Assembly (NCBI GenBank): GCA_963760985.1
Contig: CAVXFM010000015.1
Span: 62,001-126,000, forward strand
Reading direction: 5' to 3'
DNA from: JACRDG01 sp963760985
Lineage (GTDB): Bacteria > Desulfobacterota > Desulfomonilia > Desulfomonilales > Desulfomonilaceae
DNA: 64,000 nt
Numbering within the stretch: position 1 is the first letter of the stretch; each line of letters begins with the position of its first letter. A model generated the notes under the pieces. It did no database searches. It worked only from the letters and a program-made list of their open reading frames with translations, and had not been told where the DNA came from. This document shows positions 1 through 8,393 of the stretch, in pieces. Made by a program: the position numbers and the translations under genes.

Positions 1-759
1 CATCTCACGTGCGGTGCGTATCGGAACATGACGAGCCCCCAGTGGGGGAACCGTCTTCAACGGCCCTGCGACCAACGTGACAGAGGCTCCGCGAGCAGCA
101 GCGCGACGCGCCACTGCCACGCCCATTTTGCCCGAAGACTTGTTAGTGAGAAAGCGTACAGGGTCCAGAGGCTCTTCGGTAGGGCCGGCCGTGACCAGTA
201 TCCGCAGTCCTTCCAAATCTCGAGGCGCCAACAGAGCCAGCACCCGTTTCGCGATGGCTTCGGGCTCCGGCATTCTGCCCGAGCCTTCCCAACCGCAGGC
301 CAGGAACCCCGCGTCAGGTTCCATGATGTGGTACCCGAGCGCGCGGAGTTTCTCAATATTTGCTTGAACCACGGGATTGGCGTACATGTTCACGTTCATG
401 GACGGACAGATGAGCACGGGGCACCGGAGAACGAGGAACAAGGTCGTTAACAGATCATCAGCAACTCCTGCTGCCGCTTTTCCGATAAAGTTCGCAGTGG
501 CTGGGGCAATGACCGCAACGTGTGCTTCATCCGCAAGGGAGATGTGTTCCATGGAAGGGTTCGCCGGATCGGCCCACATGTCCTGATAGACCTGGTTTCC
601 GCTGACCGTGGCCAGAGTCAATGGCGTGACAAAGGCTGTGGCCGCTTTGGTCACCACCGGCCGCACTTCCATGCCTGCCTGGACCAACAGACGTACCAGC
701 AAAGGCGTCTTGTAAGCGGCTATGCCGCCGGTGATGCCGAGAAGAACCGCTGGGCCCAT
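1..759 (-). CDS. coaBC: CoaBC (Dfp) bifunctional phosphopantothenoylcysteine decarboxylase / phosphopantothenate-cysteine ligase, partial (3' end outside window)
   Basis: Coenzyme A biosynthesis: the N-terminal flavoprotein decarboxylates phosphopantothenoylcysteine and the C-terminal domain ligates cysteine to phosphopantothenate. The frame is open from the ATG at 757-759 to the window edge (253 codons). Visible CoaC features are the flavodoxin-like start GPAVLLGITGGIAAYK, the catalytic histidine in SMEHISLA (about residue 71), the PSMNVNMY substrate motif (about 119-126), and the active-site cysteine loop ACGWEGSGRMPEP (about 153-165). The CoaB part begins at RILVTAGPTEEPLDPVRFLTNKSSGKMG. 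The start is inferred from the conserved N-terminus; the upstream ACAGGAACAGG is only a modest ribosome-binding site. The family is usually about 400 aa, so roughly 150 residues are missing. Confidence 0.93.
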   Translation of the reverse strand, partial: MGPAVLLGITGGIAAYKTPLLVRLLVQAGMEVRPVVTKAATAFVTPLTLATVSGNQVYQDMWADPANPSMEHISLADEAHVAVIAPATANFIGKAAAGVADDLLTTLFLVLRCPVLICPSMNVNMYANPVVQANIEKLRALGYHIMEPDAGFLACGWEGSGRMPEPEAIAKRVLALLAPRDLEGLRILVTAGPTEEPLDPVRFLTNKSSGKMGVAVARRAAARGASVTLVAGPLKTVPPLGARHVPIRTAREM

Positions 760-1242
760 AAACGCAACCTGTTCCTGTGATGATTCCCCACGGGGAACCT
801 GACACACTTCCCTGTGATCACTGAGACCACGAGTCGCATGCCGCAGTTTTCTTAAAAGCTCTCATGTCGCTTAGACACTGGGAATCCTATAACAGCAGAG
901 AGCACCTCTGTCAACGGAACAGGGGCACGCGCACCCCCTCGTTCGGGTGAGTTGACCGCCGGGAGTATTCCTAGGGGGCGCGTGCGTCACGCAACGCCTT
1001 CTTCAAAGCCTGGCACGATGGAGCACGTTCCTCTGAGTTTCGGCACAGGGTGCCTGGCAAAAGGCTTCTCATGTCAACCTGCGAGGAGCCGGGCCAGGGC
1101 TTGATGGAGGAGCGGGAGATCCCGAGGAGCACGATCGTCAGCATGATAGGGGTTTTGCGATAGGCTCCGACATCGCATGGCCGGAGAAGCGCCTGGAGAG
1201 CGCTTCCGATCAACGAGAATGCGTGATACACGTTTAACCCTG

Positions 1243-1271
1243 TTGACAGCCTCTCTCTGTGCGTGTATGAA
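1243..1271 (+). promoter_or_regulatory. Sigma-70-type promoter of tRNA-Arg
   Basis: A perfect TTGACA (1243-1248) is followed after 17 bp by TATGAA (1266-1271), about 50 bp upstream of the tRNA. The rest of 760-1321 shows no gene. Confidence 0.6.
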
Positions 1272-1321
1272 ATTAAGATCCCCTGTGGAGGCTGCGCCTC
1301 TCGAGGTGGGGACCGTCCCTT

Positions 1322-1399
<78 letters not shown>

Positions 1400-1422
1400 A
1401 AAACTAGCCTAATACCAAGCTG

Positions 1423-2510
1423 TTATCCCGACGCAGCCCGCTTAAGTTGTGTTTTCAAAAGGACGAGTGCGGGACTTTTGCGGGACTCTTCGCCGCAAAC
1501 CCTTTTGGATGCTGAGATTAGGCGATCCAATTCCGCTTGCGAATAATGGGTCGTTATGCGTCCGGATTTGTGTCCGAGCAAGTCCTGACGGTCCTCGAAT
1601 GAGACCCCCGCGGCCCGGAGTCTTCTGCCATAGGTATGTTTCAGGTCGTGAACTCTCACATCGGGAATTCCGACTCGCACCCTCGCCACGCGCGACCATA
1701 CATTTGGTTGACACGTTTGCCTCTGTAGCTGAACACATATTCGGGATGTATCCCTCGCACTTCTTCGAGTACCTCTTTCGCTGTCCCGTTCAGGACAACG
1801 AGTCGCTCCTCACGGTTCTTCACACGGTGGGGAGGGATAACAAAAACCGAAGTCTGCATTTCAGGAACCTGGATTTCCCACTCCCACCGAAGCCCGCACA
1901 CTTCCTGGTCTCTTGTCCCGGTGTTGACCTTGAATAAAGCCATCTGTCTGAGGTATGGGGGCAACTCGGCGAACAACCGACGTTGCTCTTCCCAAGACAA
2001 GGGGTACGGGGCTTTGCGGTCATCTTCTCGAAGCATCTTGATCTTCGGCACATGGGCGAGCCAGCTTATGCCGCGCTCGTCAAGCCATTCACCCGCGGCC
2101 AGATTCAGAATCCGGCGGACGGTTTGGAGAGCGTAGTTGATGGTTCGCTTCTTCCGTCCTTGGGCTTTCCAGGCCTGTATAAAGGATTGAAGGCTCCCCA
2201 TGTGTACCGCCTCCAGCGGCAACGTCCCAAGGTATGGATCGAGGTATCTCAATTGCCGAGCGTCTTCGACCAACGTCGTTTTTTCGGCCTCGTTGAGGTA
2301 CTTGGTCGCTGCCTCCCGGAAGGTTCGCTTTGGCCGGACCCCATACACTTCGGCCTGCCGGATCTCCTCCATCAGGTGTGCGAGGAATCGTTCAGCTTCT
2401 TGCCGGTCGCTCGCTCCAGTGCTTTCGCAAATGCGTCTTCCTCGGATGACTTTATCGACGTACCACGTACCTTTGCGATTGATAAGGCCGGACATGCTTT
2501 TTCGCGCCAC
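1423..2510 (-). CDS. Tyrosine-type site-specific integrase, frameshifted
   Basis: Presumably catalyses integration and excision of the element at tRNA-Arg. The N-terminal part (GTG at 2510; AAAGGAG about 10 bp upstream) carries a DNA-binding arm (LINRKGTWYVDKVIRGRR) and a core-binding SAM-like domain. The catalytic domain shows the first arginine in NTGTRDQEVCGLRW, then HDLKHTYGRRL, LLGHKSGRITTHY and the nucleophile tyrosine. Lys replaces Arg in the HxxR box; as I recall this is normal for this HDLKHT-type subfamily. The reading frame breaks near 1680-1690: the upstream frame ends at 1656 and the catalytic C-terminus continues in another frame to 1423. One base is probably missing there. It lies 24 bp from the attachment site and overlaps the AlpA-like gene by 139 bp. 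Confidence 0.9.
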
Positions 2511-2725
2511 GGCTTTTCCACTCCTTTCTTCTGTATGCCGGGACGCCCGTTGCTCTCCTTATAATCATCGAGCCAGGCGTCAAGGTCAAGTCGGTCGAAT
2601 CCCACCCCCTGAGATCCGATGCGCAATTCAGTCACAAAGGGGCGAACCTCGGCATTGAATCTGTTCCGGTCCATTCCCAGATAATTGGCGGCATCTTTCA
2701 GCCGGATCACTCTCGGTTGAATCAT
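2372..2725 (-). CDS. AlpA/Xis-like DNA-binding protein
   Basis: A 117-aa protein beginning MIQPRVIRLKDAANYLGMDRNRFNAEVRPFVTELRIGSQGVGFDRLDLDAWLDDY, a winged-helix arrangement typical of excisionase/AlpA proteins that sit just upstream of integrases. The C-terminal tail (KGVEKPWREKACP, ATGKK) resembles the tail of this family. The gene overlaps the 5' end of the integrase gene in another frame, so the two are probably translated from one message. A role as excisionase or as integrase regulator is inferred from fold and position. Confidence 0.72.
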   Translation of the reverse strand: MIQPRVIRLKDAANYLGMDRNRFNAEVRPFVTELRIGSQGVGFDRLDLDAWLDDYKESNGRPGIQKKGVEKPWREKACPALSIAKVRGTSIKSSEEDAFAKALERATGKKLNDSSHT

Positions 2726-2806
2726 TACTCGCCCCCTTCGGTCCGCCGGTCGTTGGCTATACCTCGCACAAGCCCCCCCGTATCATGTCACCCCACGTTA
2801 AGGTCG

Positions 2807-3253
2807 TCACCATGCACACCCTTCATACAGAAATGCGGGTTCGGTCGGTGGCGGCAGTATTACCTTCGCCACCTGTTCGAGTTCCATTTGGCCCCAGCTC
2901 CTTGCCTCTTTCTCCGCAGATTTCCCGACGTGGAGAAAGGAACTGGTTCCCCGTTGATACGGAGCCAGCGTGCAATTCGGATCATTGCAGGCGAGTCTCG
3001 GGTCAGTGTCATTGCAACAGAAACGGCACTCCCGGCGAATCGCCTTCAGCACTTCCGACTTGCGGAAATGATCCAGCATGCGGCCATCGGGGCCAGTCTT
3101 TGGAACACTGCTTTCCCGGTAAGGATGCAGGGCACACCGATACCCGATCATCTTCCCATCGCAGGCGTGAACCGCAGCGGAACCTCCCGCACAGTCAAGA
3201 CACCTTTCCCGTATCGCTCGCCAGATCGCAGATTTCTTGCGGATATGGTTCAT
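2807..3253 (-). CDS. Conserved element-borne protein with two zinc-ribbon-like cysteine clusters
   Basis: 148 aa. The N-terminal half has CLDCAGGSAAVHACDGKMIGYRC and the middle has CRFCCNDTDPRLACNDPNC: two related CxxC...C...C clusters, each followed by a LHPYRE / LAPYQRG element. This looks like an internal duplication of a zinc-binding unit. The N-terminal RKKSAIWRAIRERCLDC and the later KSEVLKAIRRECRFCC align with each other and support that. The ATG at 3253 is preceded by AGGTGAG. Upstream lies a candidate operator (3265-3302). I do not know the function; DNA or RNA binding is a guess. Confidence 0.65.
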   Translation of the reverse strand: MNHIRKKSAIWRAIRERCLDCAGGSAAVHACDGKMIGYRCALHPYRESSVPKTGPDGRMLDHFRKSEVLKAIRRECRFCCNDTDPRLACNDPNCTLAPYQRGTSSFLHVGKSAEKEARSWGQMELEQVAKVILPPPTEPAFLYEGCAW

Positions 3254-3264
3254 TGATGCTCACC

Positions 3265-3302
3265 TATCGGTAACACCGATATCACGGATGGTGTGTATCG
3301 GT
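3265..3302. promoter_or_regulatory. Candidate operator: TATCGGT inverted repeat plus third half-site
   Basis: TATCGGT (3265-3271), AAC, ACCGATA (3275-3281) form a perfect 7-bp dyad. A third TATCGGT follows at 3296-3302. The cluster is 12 bp upstream of the zinc-ribbon gene start (3253). The rest of 3303-3574 has no convincing gene; it holds a short CCGC-TTCG-GCGG hairpin followed by GGTTTTT at 3331-3349. Confidence 0.5.
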
Positions 3303-3574
3303 CTATGTGATGCCTGGTCTGCAAATGCGTCCGCTTCGGCGGGGTTTTTGTAACGCATGCCAAGAAATAGGAATGCTTTTCGCCCTGGCCTGCTGTTGAT
3401 TTGCGAGTCAATGCTTAACATGTTGACTACTTGCAAGCGCCCTGTGGAATTGCCAAAAACGGGGTGTTTTGCGAAAAGTGTGAACTGCCTCTCGGCTCAG
3501 TTAAACCGCTCTGGGAAAGGGTGTCCGTGTATTCACTGAAGCTTCGCTCCTATACGTATATAGTGGGGGCGTGC

Positions 3575-4066
3575 TCATCCAACTCCTCGCACTCCGGCCT
3601 TGCGAGCTGCCTTGGTCATCGCCTCCACGGCCTTGATATGCTCTCGTGCAAACTTCAGAAGTACACTCTCGGTCCATTTCGCGGCGGTCTGACGATCACC
3701 CAGAAAATGGAACGGGCAGTAACGAGCATTGAAGGCTGCGATGGACTCCCATACCGCGTGCGGGTTCGCACACGACACGCCATAACCTCCCCGGAGAATC
3801 GCCTGCGCAGAGCCCTCGATCACGATCGCGAAAGACTCGTACGTCCTGCCCCTGGCAAGCTCGCGCTCGAATCGGTCACGGCCATGAGTCAAGGAGCCCA
3901 CGAGGTCACTCAGGCTCTTGCGTTCAATGGCAACCCGATCTTGCAAGCCCGCAATCGAATAATCGCCCACACTCAGGCCCTCAACTATGTAGGCCGACCG
4001 GAACAGAGGCCCGAAGCCGTTCTGCTCGCGCGTGTCTTGTATCAGGACCGGGTGTACTGCGTTCAT
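3575..4066 (-). CDS. ERCC4-type nuclease domain protein
   Basis: 163 aa. The single domain matches the XPF/ERCC4 nuclease pattern: VLIQDTREQNGF near the N-terminus, GLSVGDYSIAGLQDRVAIERKSLSDLVGSL (the GDY and ERK-x3-D catalytic motifs, about residues 31-57), then GRDRFERELARG. Such proteins cut branched or flap DNA. The start at 4066 has a strong GAGGAG and overlaps the upstream gene by 4 bp (ATGA), so they are translationally coupled. Its place beside a primase-helicase suggests a role in element DNA replication or recombination. The helix-hairpin-helix tail of full XPF proteins is not visible. Confidence 0.8.
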   Translation of the reverse strand: MNAVHPVLIQDTREQNGFGPLFRSAYIVEGLSVGDYSIAGLQDRVAIERKSLSDLVGSLTHGRDRFERELARGRTYESFAIVIEGSAQAILRGGYGVSCANPHAVWESIAAFNARYCPFHFLGDRQTAAKWTESVLLKFAREHIKAVEAMTKAARKAGVRGVG

Positions 4067-4320
4067 TGGCCGGTCTCCTCAACGATGCGGTAAGGGCGAA
4101 TACCGGTCCTTCCGGGGTCCCTCGGGCACGTGTCCAGTATGACCGGGTTCACAAAGGCATTCCGTGGGGAAGCCTTGCACCAGCCGTTCACGTGAGCATC
4201 ACAGCCTTCACGGCACAATAGGAAAAGCGGTCTTTGCGGCGCAGTTTGCCGCTCATCCTGGGACACCACACCAGACGTGCCGTCATCGTTCGCAGGTGAG
4301 TCGAGATAATCAAGAAGCAT
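4063..4320 (-). CDS. Small cysteine-containing protein upstream of the ERCC4 nuclease
   Basis: The frame is open from 4533, but the part above 4320 runs through the GGTGAAR repeats (read as PGESPGETPGE) and AT-rich DNA, so I prefer the ATG at 4320 (85 aa, MLLDYLDSPANDDG). The C-terminal half FLLCREGCDAHVNGWCKASP...DTCPRDPGRTGIRPYR has four cysteines spaced like a small zinc-binding module. The gene ends 4 bp inside the nuclease start. Function unknown. Confidence 0.5.
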   Translation of the reverse strand: MLLDYLDSPANDDGTSGVVSQDERQTAPQRPLFLLCREGCDAHVNGWCKASPRNAFVNPVILDTCPRDPGRTGIRPYRIVEETGQ

Positions 4321-4336
4321 CTTCGCCCCCCAGAAT

Positions 4337-4639
4337 GGTGAAAGCTGTCGGTCTTCACCAGGGGTTTCACCGGGGCTTTCACCAGGGTAGGCTATTGGTA
4401 TTATTATTAGATTATAACTATTGATGAAATGGTGAAGATAAATAGGAATATATGCCCACGTGCGCGAGCCTTCTTGCTTACTCGTTCCCGTGCGTACACA
4501 TACAGGGGGGTATATTTTCTGAAAAGTCTTCACCCTTTCACCATACCTCTCATGTTTCCGCTCTGGGAGCTTGGTCTGGCGTGGTGAAGGCTGTGGTGAA
4601 GATTACTTGACGCTCTTCACCATCACCAGGGCTTTCACC
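4337..4639. repeat. Eleven GGTGAAR iterons flanking an AT-rich stretch: candidate replication origin of the element
   Basis: The heptamer GGTGAA(A/G) occurs on the plus strand at 4337, 4431, 4583 and 4595, and on the minus strand with hexamer cores at 4354, 4366, 4378, 4529, 4537, 4616 and 4634. Two groups are spaced exactly 12 bp apart (4354/4366/4378 and 4583/4595). Between the groups, 4391-4450 is strongly AT-rich, like a DNA-unwinding element. About 0.15 copies of a given hexamer are expected by chance in 300 bp on both strands. The array overlaps the 3' end of the primase-helicase gene. From memory, satellite phage P4 uses GGTGAACAG-type iterons bound by its primase-helicase. Confidence 0.7.
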
Positions 4640-7109
4640 AAGTATTTGCTCCACGGTGTAGTAGGACTGACGTGCTCGGCCGACTGTTTTGGTGATACGG
4701 AATCCCGCCTCGAGGATTGAGCCTTCGTCTGAGGTTATGCGAGCCCCGAGCTGTGCGGCGCTCTTCATGTCCCATCGAAGGTTACAGTCACGGGCTACCG
4801 TGCTTGTGGCGATATAGAGATCTCGGCTTGTGGATCCCGTAATCTTCCACGCTGGTTCAACGGTTACGTGGTATCGTTCACGGAACAAGGCCCGCTGTGC
4901 GTCGCCCCCCTCTGCGGCAAACCGCCCCTTTGAAAACAAAGCCCCCAGCGCTGTGGCAATTTGGTTTGCGTCCGCTCCGGCACAGCGAGACGCTATGTCT
5001 TGATTCTGAATCCATGCGAGGAATGAGTGGTGCAGGTTGGTGATCGGCAGCGCAGGGAGCTCCTTTGTCTGGGCCGTCAGATTACCTAAGTACATGAATG
5101 CCAGATAATCATTGCATCCGGCCTTACTGTGCCCTGGCAATGCGGTATCCAACAGTGCTTTCACCTGAGCGAGAGCGCCCTGTCTTATCAGCACAAGCGC
5201 CCGCTGGGTGATACCGAATAGGTAACTGAGGACTTCGTCACGGTGTTTCCGCAGATTCGCCACGCACGTGGTTTCGATGAAGCCCTCGGTTTGCATGTAT
5301 TCGCGGCCAAAGCGCACAGTAAACGTGCGGCGCAAAACTTCACCCAGGCCGCTACCAATGGGGTCAATGCCGTTGCTGTGAATGAGTGCCCGTGGTCGGA
5401 GCACGACCGTTGCTGCGTTGGTGCCAGGAATTCGCATCTCCTTCACGGCTCCCGTGGTGGCGAGCAATAAATACTCGAGGAACTCGGGGCTTGCCGCATC
5501 CGCCTCAAAGTTGTCTATGCACTGGACGGGGCTCCGCTCGGCATCTGCAAAAGCCGCAGCCACGGTGAATTTCTGATGGTAGTCTTGGCCAAATATGAGG
5601 TACCGATAGGAGTTTGGACAAGAAAGTCTTGCCGTTCCCGTGTGGTCCCTCAACTCTCAGCGTGGGCCGTGTTGACACGAAATCGGCCAAGAGAAAAGCA
5701 GCAAGCCACAGGAACACCATGAGGCGATCTTGAGGACAACAGGCTAGCGGAAAGAGGAGATAGTCAGCTACAAGTTTCCATCCGAGAGCCGGGTCAAGGT
5801 CTTCGATGTAGGTTATAGGTTGAATCTTAGGACATTCGCGAAGCAGTACGCCGTCGGCGTTGTCCCCGTTGGGCACGATGGAGATTGCCTCGGGGCAGAC
5901 CTTGACAAGCTTCTGGTGGTCATTATGCAAACCGAAAAAGACTGCGTGGTCTTCTAAGTTCGTATGGCACCATGAGAGCTCTTCTATGCGATGGCCATAC
6001 ATCAGACACAGGTGGCGCAACCCCTCGCCAATTGCTTTCCCAATACGCTCCAATTGTAGCAAGTTCGCTTCTTGAAACAGGATGCTTTCAAACAGGCCGC
6101 GCTGTAGCCGCGAGGAGCTATTCACCCAAAAAATTCGCTGACGAAACGACATAAAGGGTTCGCCGCCGGGAGTCTTGAAAAAGCGAGCTCCATTGCGCTT
6201 GAACCAGTCGTATGCGCCGCGAGAAATCTCTGCATAATCAGGCGAGACTTTCTTTCCCGGTAGGACGCCAGGAGGTTCTGAATCACGCCCGCCAGTGAAT
6301 GTAACGATGGTGCGCAAGATTCCTGTGTTTGGTATTCAGGGGTAGACTCGGCCAACTCCAGCAAGAGGCGCTTCGCCTCGACGGGACCGTGCATCGCTAT
6401 GAAATCGCTCACGTCCTGCTTCTCGTCCAGGCCCGGAAGCTCGAGGACTTTGACCGATGCGGCAATACCTATCAGGCTCGGTGCGATATCCTGAGCGTGT
6501 CGCTTCCCAGGCGAATCATTGTCCGGGCAGATAACGGCGTGCTTCCCTCGCAGCGGTTCATGAATGCCGTGTTCCTTGCATAGCTTCGGCCATTTGCCCG
6601 CGCCCAGCGGACAGGTCGCTCCGCAAAGCCCGAGCTCGTGAAGCGAGTCGGCATCTCGTTCACCCTCAACAAGCCAGACCGCATCTGCCGTGATAACTTC
6701 GGGTAGGTGGTAAAGCACGAGACGCGTGTCTTTCAGATTCCAGTTCCATCCGCCGTTACCATCGGGCCTGCGTTTTTCCCGTTGCTCGCGCCTCCCTGAG
6801 TGGCTTGGATCGGTTGCCGTTCCCGGAGTCGATTCCTGCTTTCTGGGCAAGCATCCTGACGGCTTCCTTGAAATCTCCGCCGTGGGCATGTTTCCAGAGG
6901 TCGAAATGATCGAACCGTTTCTTTTCCCCATGACAATTTGCGTGGTCCGGGTACAGCTCTAAGGACGGAACGGAATCTTCATGAAATGGGCACGCGGAGT
7001 TCCCGGCCTGGCGAAAATGGCCCGGGAAAAGCTCCTTGAAGAGCTCGGGAAAAGGAACTGTCGCTTTGATCTCTTGGGCTAGCGTGGTGATGGTGGTTGC
7101 TGCTGTCAT
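4550..7109 (-). CDS. CHC2 zinc-finger / TOPRIM primase fused to a P-loop helicase, two frameshifts
   Basis: Replication protein of the element, about 850 aa after correction. Domain order: N-terminal CHC2-type primase zinc motif (CPFHEDSVPSLELYPDHANCHG, about residues 40-60), TOPRIM catalytic domain (VWLVEGERDADSLHELG and AVICPDNDSPG), a linker, then a helicase ATPase with Walker A EGPHGNGKT and Walker B-like PVQCIDNFE. The true start is the ATG at 7109, just after the upstream stop. Two single-base shifts break the frame. One is at a run of five A near 6778, where dropping one A restores the frame. The other is near 5610, just after Walker A. Both look like one extra base. The C-terminal coding part overlaps the GGTGAAR iterons, as expected if the protein binds them. 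Confidence 0.85.
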
Positions 7110-7113
7110 GTGT

Positions 7114-7446
7114 CTACCCCGCCGCGGCCATTTCCACGGGCAGACCGAGCATTCGCGCAGCAAGTTTGAGCTCATCTGCGGTCGGTGCAGGAGCCTGCGC
7201 GAAAGTCTTGCCCGGTCCCTCGAGCGGTGGCGGATCGGCGGGAAGGCTACTCAGGTCGATCTCATCCAAGATCTGGAGCCACTGAGGAATTGTGCTCTCG
7301 CTCCATCTGGGGCTCTTCATTGGCCGCGCCCATCTCCAAGGCGGGTGAATTCCGCAGCGGGCTAGGCGGTCGATAACTGAGACGTCGATGCTGCACAGGT
7401 CGGCGACGTCCCGGATTGTAAGGAAAATCTCCATTCGGTTTTTCAT
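7114..7446 (-). CDS. MerR/AlpA-like helix-turn-helix protein
   Basis: 110 aa. MEIFLTIRDVADLCSIDVSVIDRLARCGIHPPWRWARPMKSPRWSESTIPQWL is a winged-helix DNA-binding domain of the AlpA/MerR type, with a helix pair, a wing and a terminal recognition helix. A proline-rich linker (ADPPPLEGPGKTFAQAPAP) leads to a C-terminal helix. The start at 7446 is preceded by GGGGAG. It ends 5 bp before the primase start and likely forms one operon with it. A role as regulator or replication accessory is inferred. Confidence 0.6.
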   Translation of the reverse strand: MKNRMEIFLTIRDVADLCSIDVSVIDRLARCGIHPPWRWARPMKSPRWSESTIPQWLQILDEIDLSSLPADPPPLEGPGKTFAQAPAPTADELKLAARMLGLPVEMAAAG

Positions 7447-7465
7447 GACTCCCCTTTTCCGGTCG

Positions 7466-7726
7466 TTAGCCCGAACTCCTTGCGTTTGCCTGGGCTTCTA
7501 ACACTGGCTGAACGCTCTCGGTCATATCTGGCACCTCAGCCAAAAGCATGGAGACTGAATGGCCAAAATATTGCTCCAGTGATCTGCTCAAACGCGGGTG
7601 GACGAACTCTTTGGACAACTCTCCGCTCTCCAGTCGGCAGATGGTGGTGCGGCCGTACAAAAGCCGCTCCGCCAGTTCGGCTTGGCTAAGCCCTTCCTTG
7701 CGTCTCAAGAATTCCAATGTGGTCAT
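7466..7726 (-). CDS. XRE-family (Cro/CI-like) transcriptional regulator
   Basis: 86 aa. The N-terminal helix-turn-helix reads LEFLRRKEGLSQAELAERLLYGRTTICRLESGELSK, the standard HTH_3 layout in which LSQAELAERL and RTTICRLESG are the two central helices. A short C-terminal helix (LSRSLEQYFGHSVSMLL) may dimerise. It sits just upstream of the HTH and primase genes, where a CI-like repressor or switch protein of an integrative element is expected. The 45-bp region upstream (7727-7770) contains TATAAG on the minus strand, a possible -10. Confidence 0.78.
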   Translation of the reverse strand: MTTLEFLRRKEGLSQAELAERLLYGRTTICRLESGELSKEFVHPRLSRSLEQYFGHSVSMLLAEVPDMTESVQPVLEAQANARSSG

Positions 7727-7770
7727 GTAATCAGCCTCGCACGATACTTATAGCTTCATTTCAAAAAAAA

Positions 7771-8308
7771 CTAGCTCTTCACCTTCTCTAGCTTGTTTCT
7801 CTGCCGCAGACTTCGGAATAAAACGGTTGCGGCCACGAGGCAGAAGTTTGTAAGATTCTGAACGAGGCGTGGCCTGGAGTTCGCTCCTGGTCCCACGAGT
7901 TCGTTTGTCAGCTCTTTATTGTTGACGATACGGGCCGAAAAGCCCCCCTGCCCGTCAGCGCCGAGCAGGTAAATGTCATTTCGTACGTCTCCCGTCTCGT
8001 GCCCGTAGTCGATTTCCACTTGTGCGGGCGCTATATCTTCCCAGCGATCCTTGAAAACGCGAACGCATTCCCGGACAGCGAGAAGGAGTAATGCCCATTT
8101 GGATCAACTGGCGTCCAAACCAAATGAGGATAGCGTCTTGCGAGGAATATCCGGCCTTTTGCCCACGCTTCTCAGGCGGCAAGCTCGGGGCCCCTATGGT
8201 AACCTGCACTTCGTGTCCAAGGTAATTGCCCTTAATGCCCAAGAAGTTGCAAACGTCTTGCGGGTCAAGACAAGGTTTCTCGAAATCATATTTAGTAAGC
8301 TCGGTCAT
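7771..8308 (-). CDS. Hypothetical element protein, frameshifted
   Basis: After correction about 178 aa: an N-terminal stretch MTELTKYDFEKPCLDPQDVCNFLGIKGNYLGHEVQV, a middle FGRQLIQMGI followed by ALLLLAVRECVRVFKDRWEDIAP, and a C-terminus IYLLGADGQGGFSARIVNNKELTNEL...LRQRNKLEKVKS. The frame shifts near 8090; one base is in excess relative to the continuous reading. The ATG at 8308 is preceded by GAGGTTTATTGCTC. PQDVCNFLG could be a small HTH-like start, but I recognise no family. Confidence 0.5.
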
Positions 8309-8393
8309 GAGCAATAAACCTCGTGCGTGACTTATAACTTTAGGCCGCCGTTTCTGTCAAGCACTTTTTTTTCGCTGAATGGAAATTGGTCGC

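Noticed and set aside
1680..1690. Programmed frameshift in the integrase
   Set aside because: There is no slippery heptamer and no stimulatory structure; similar breaks occur in many genes of the window.
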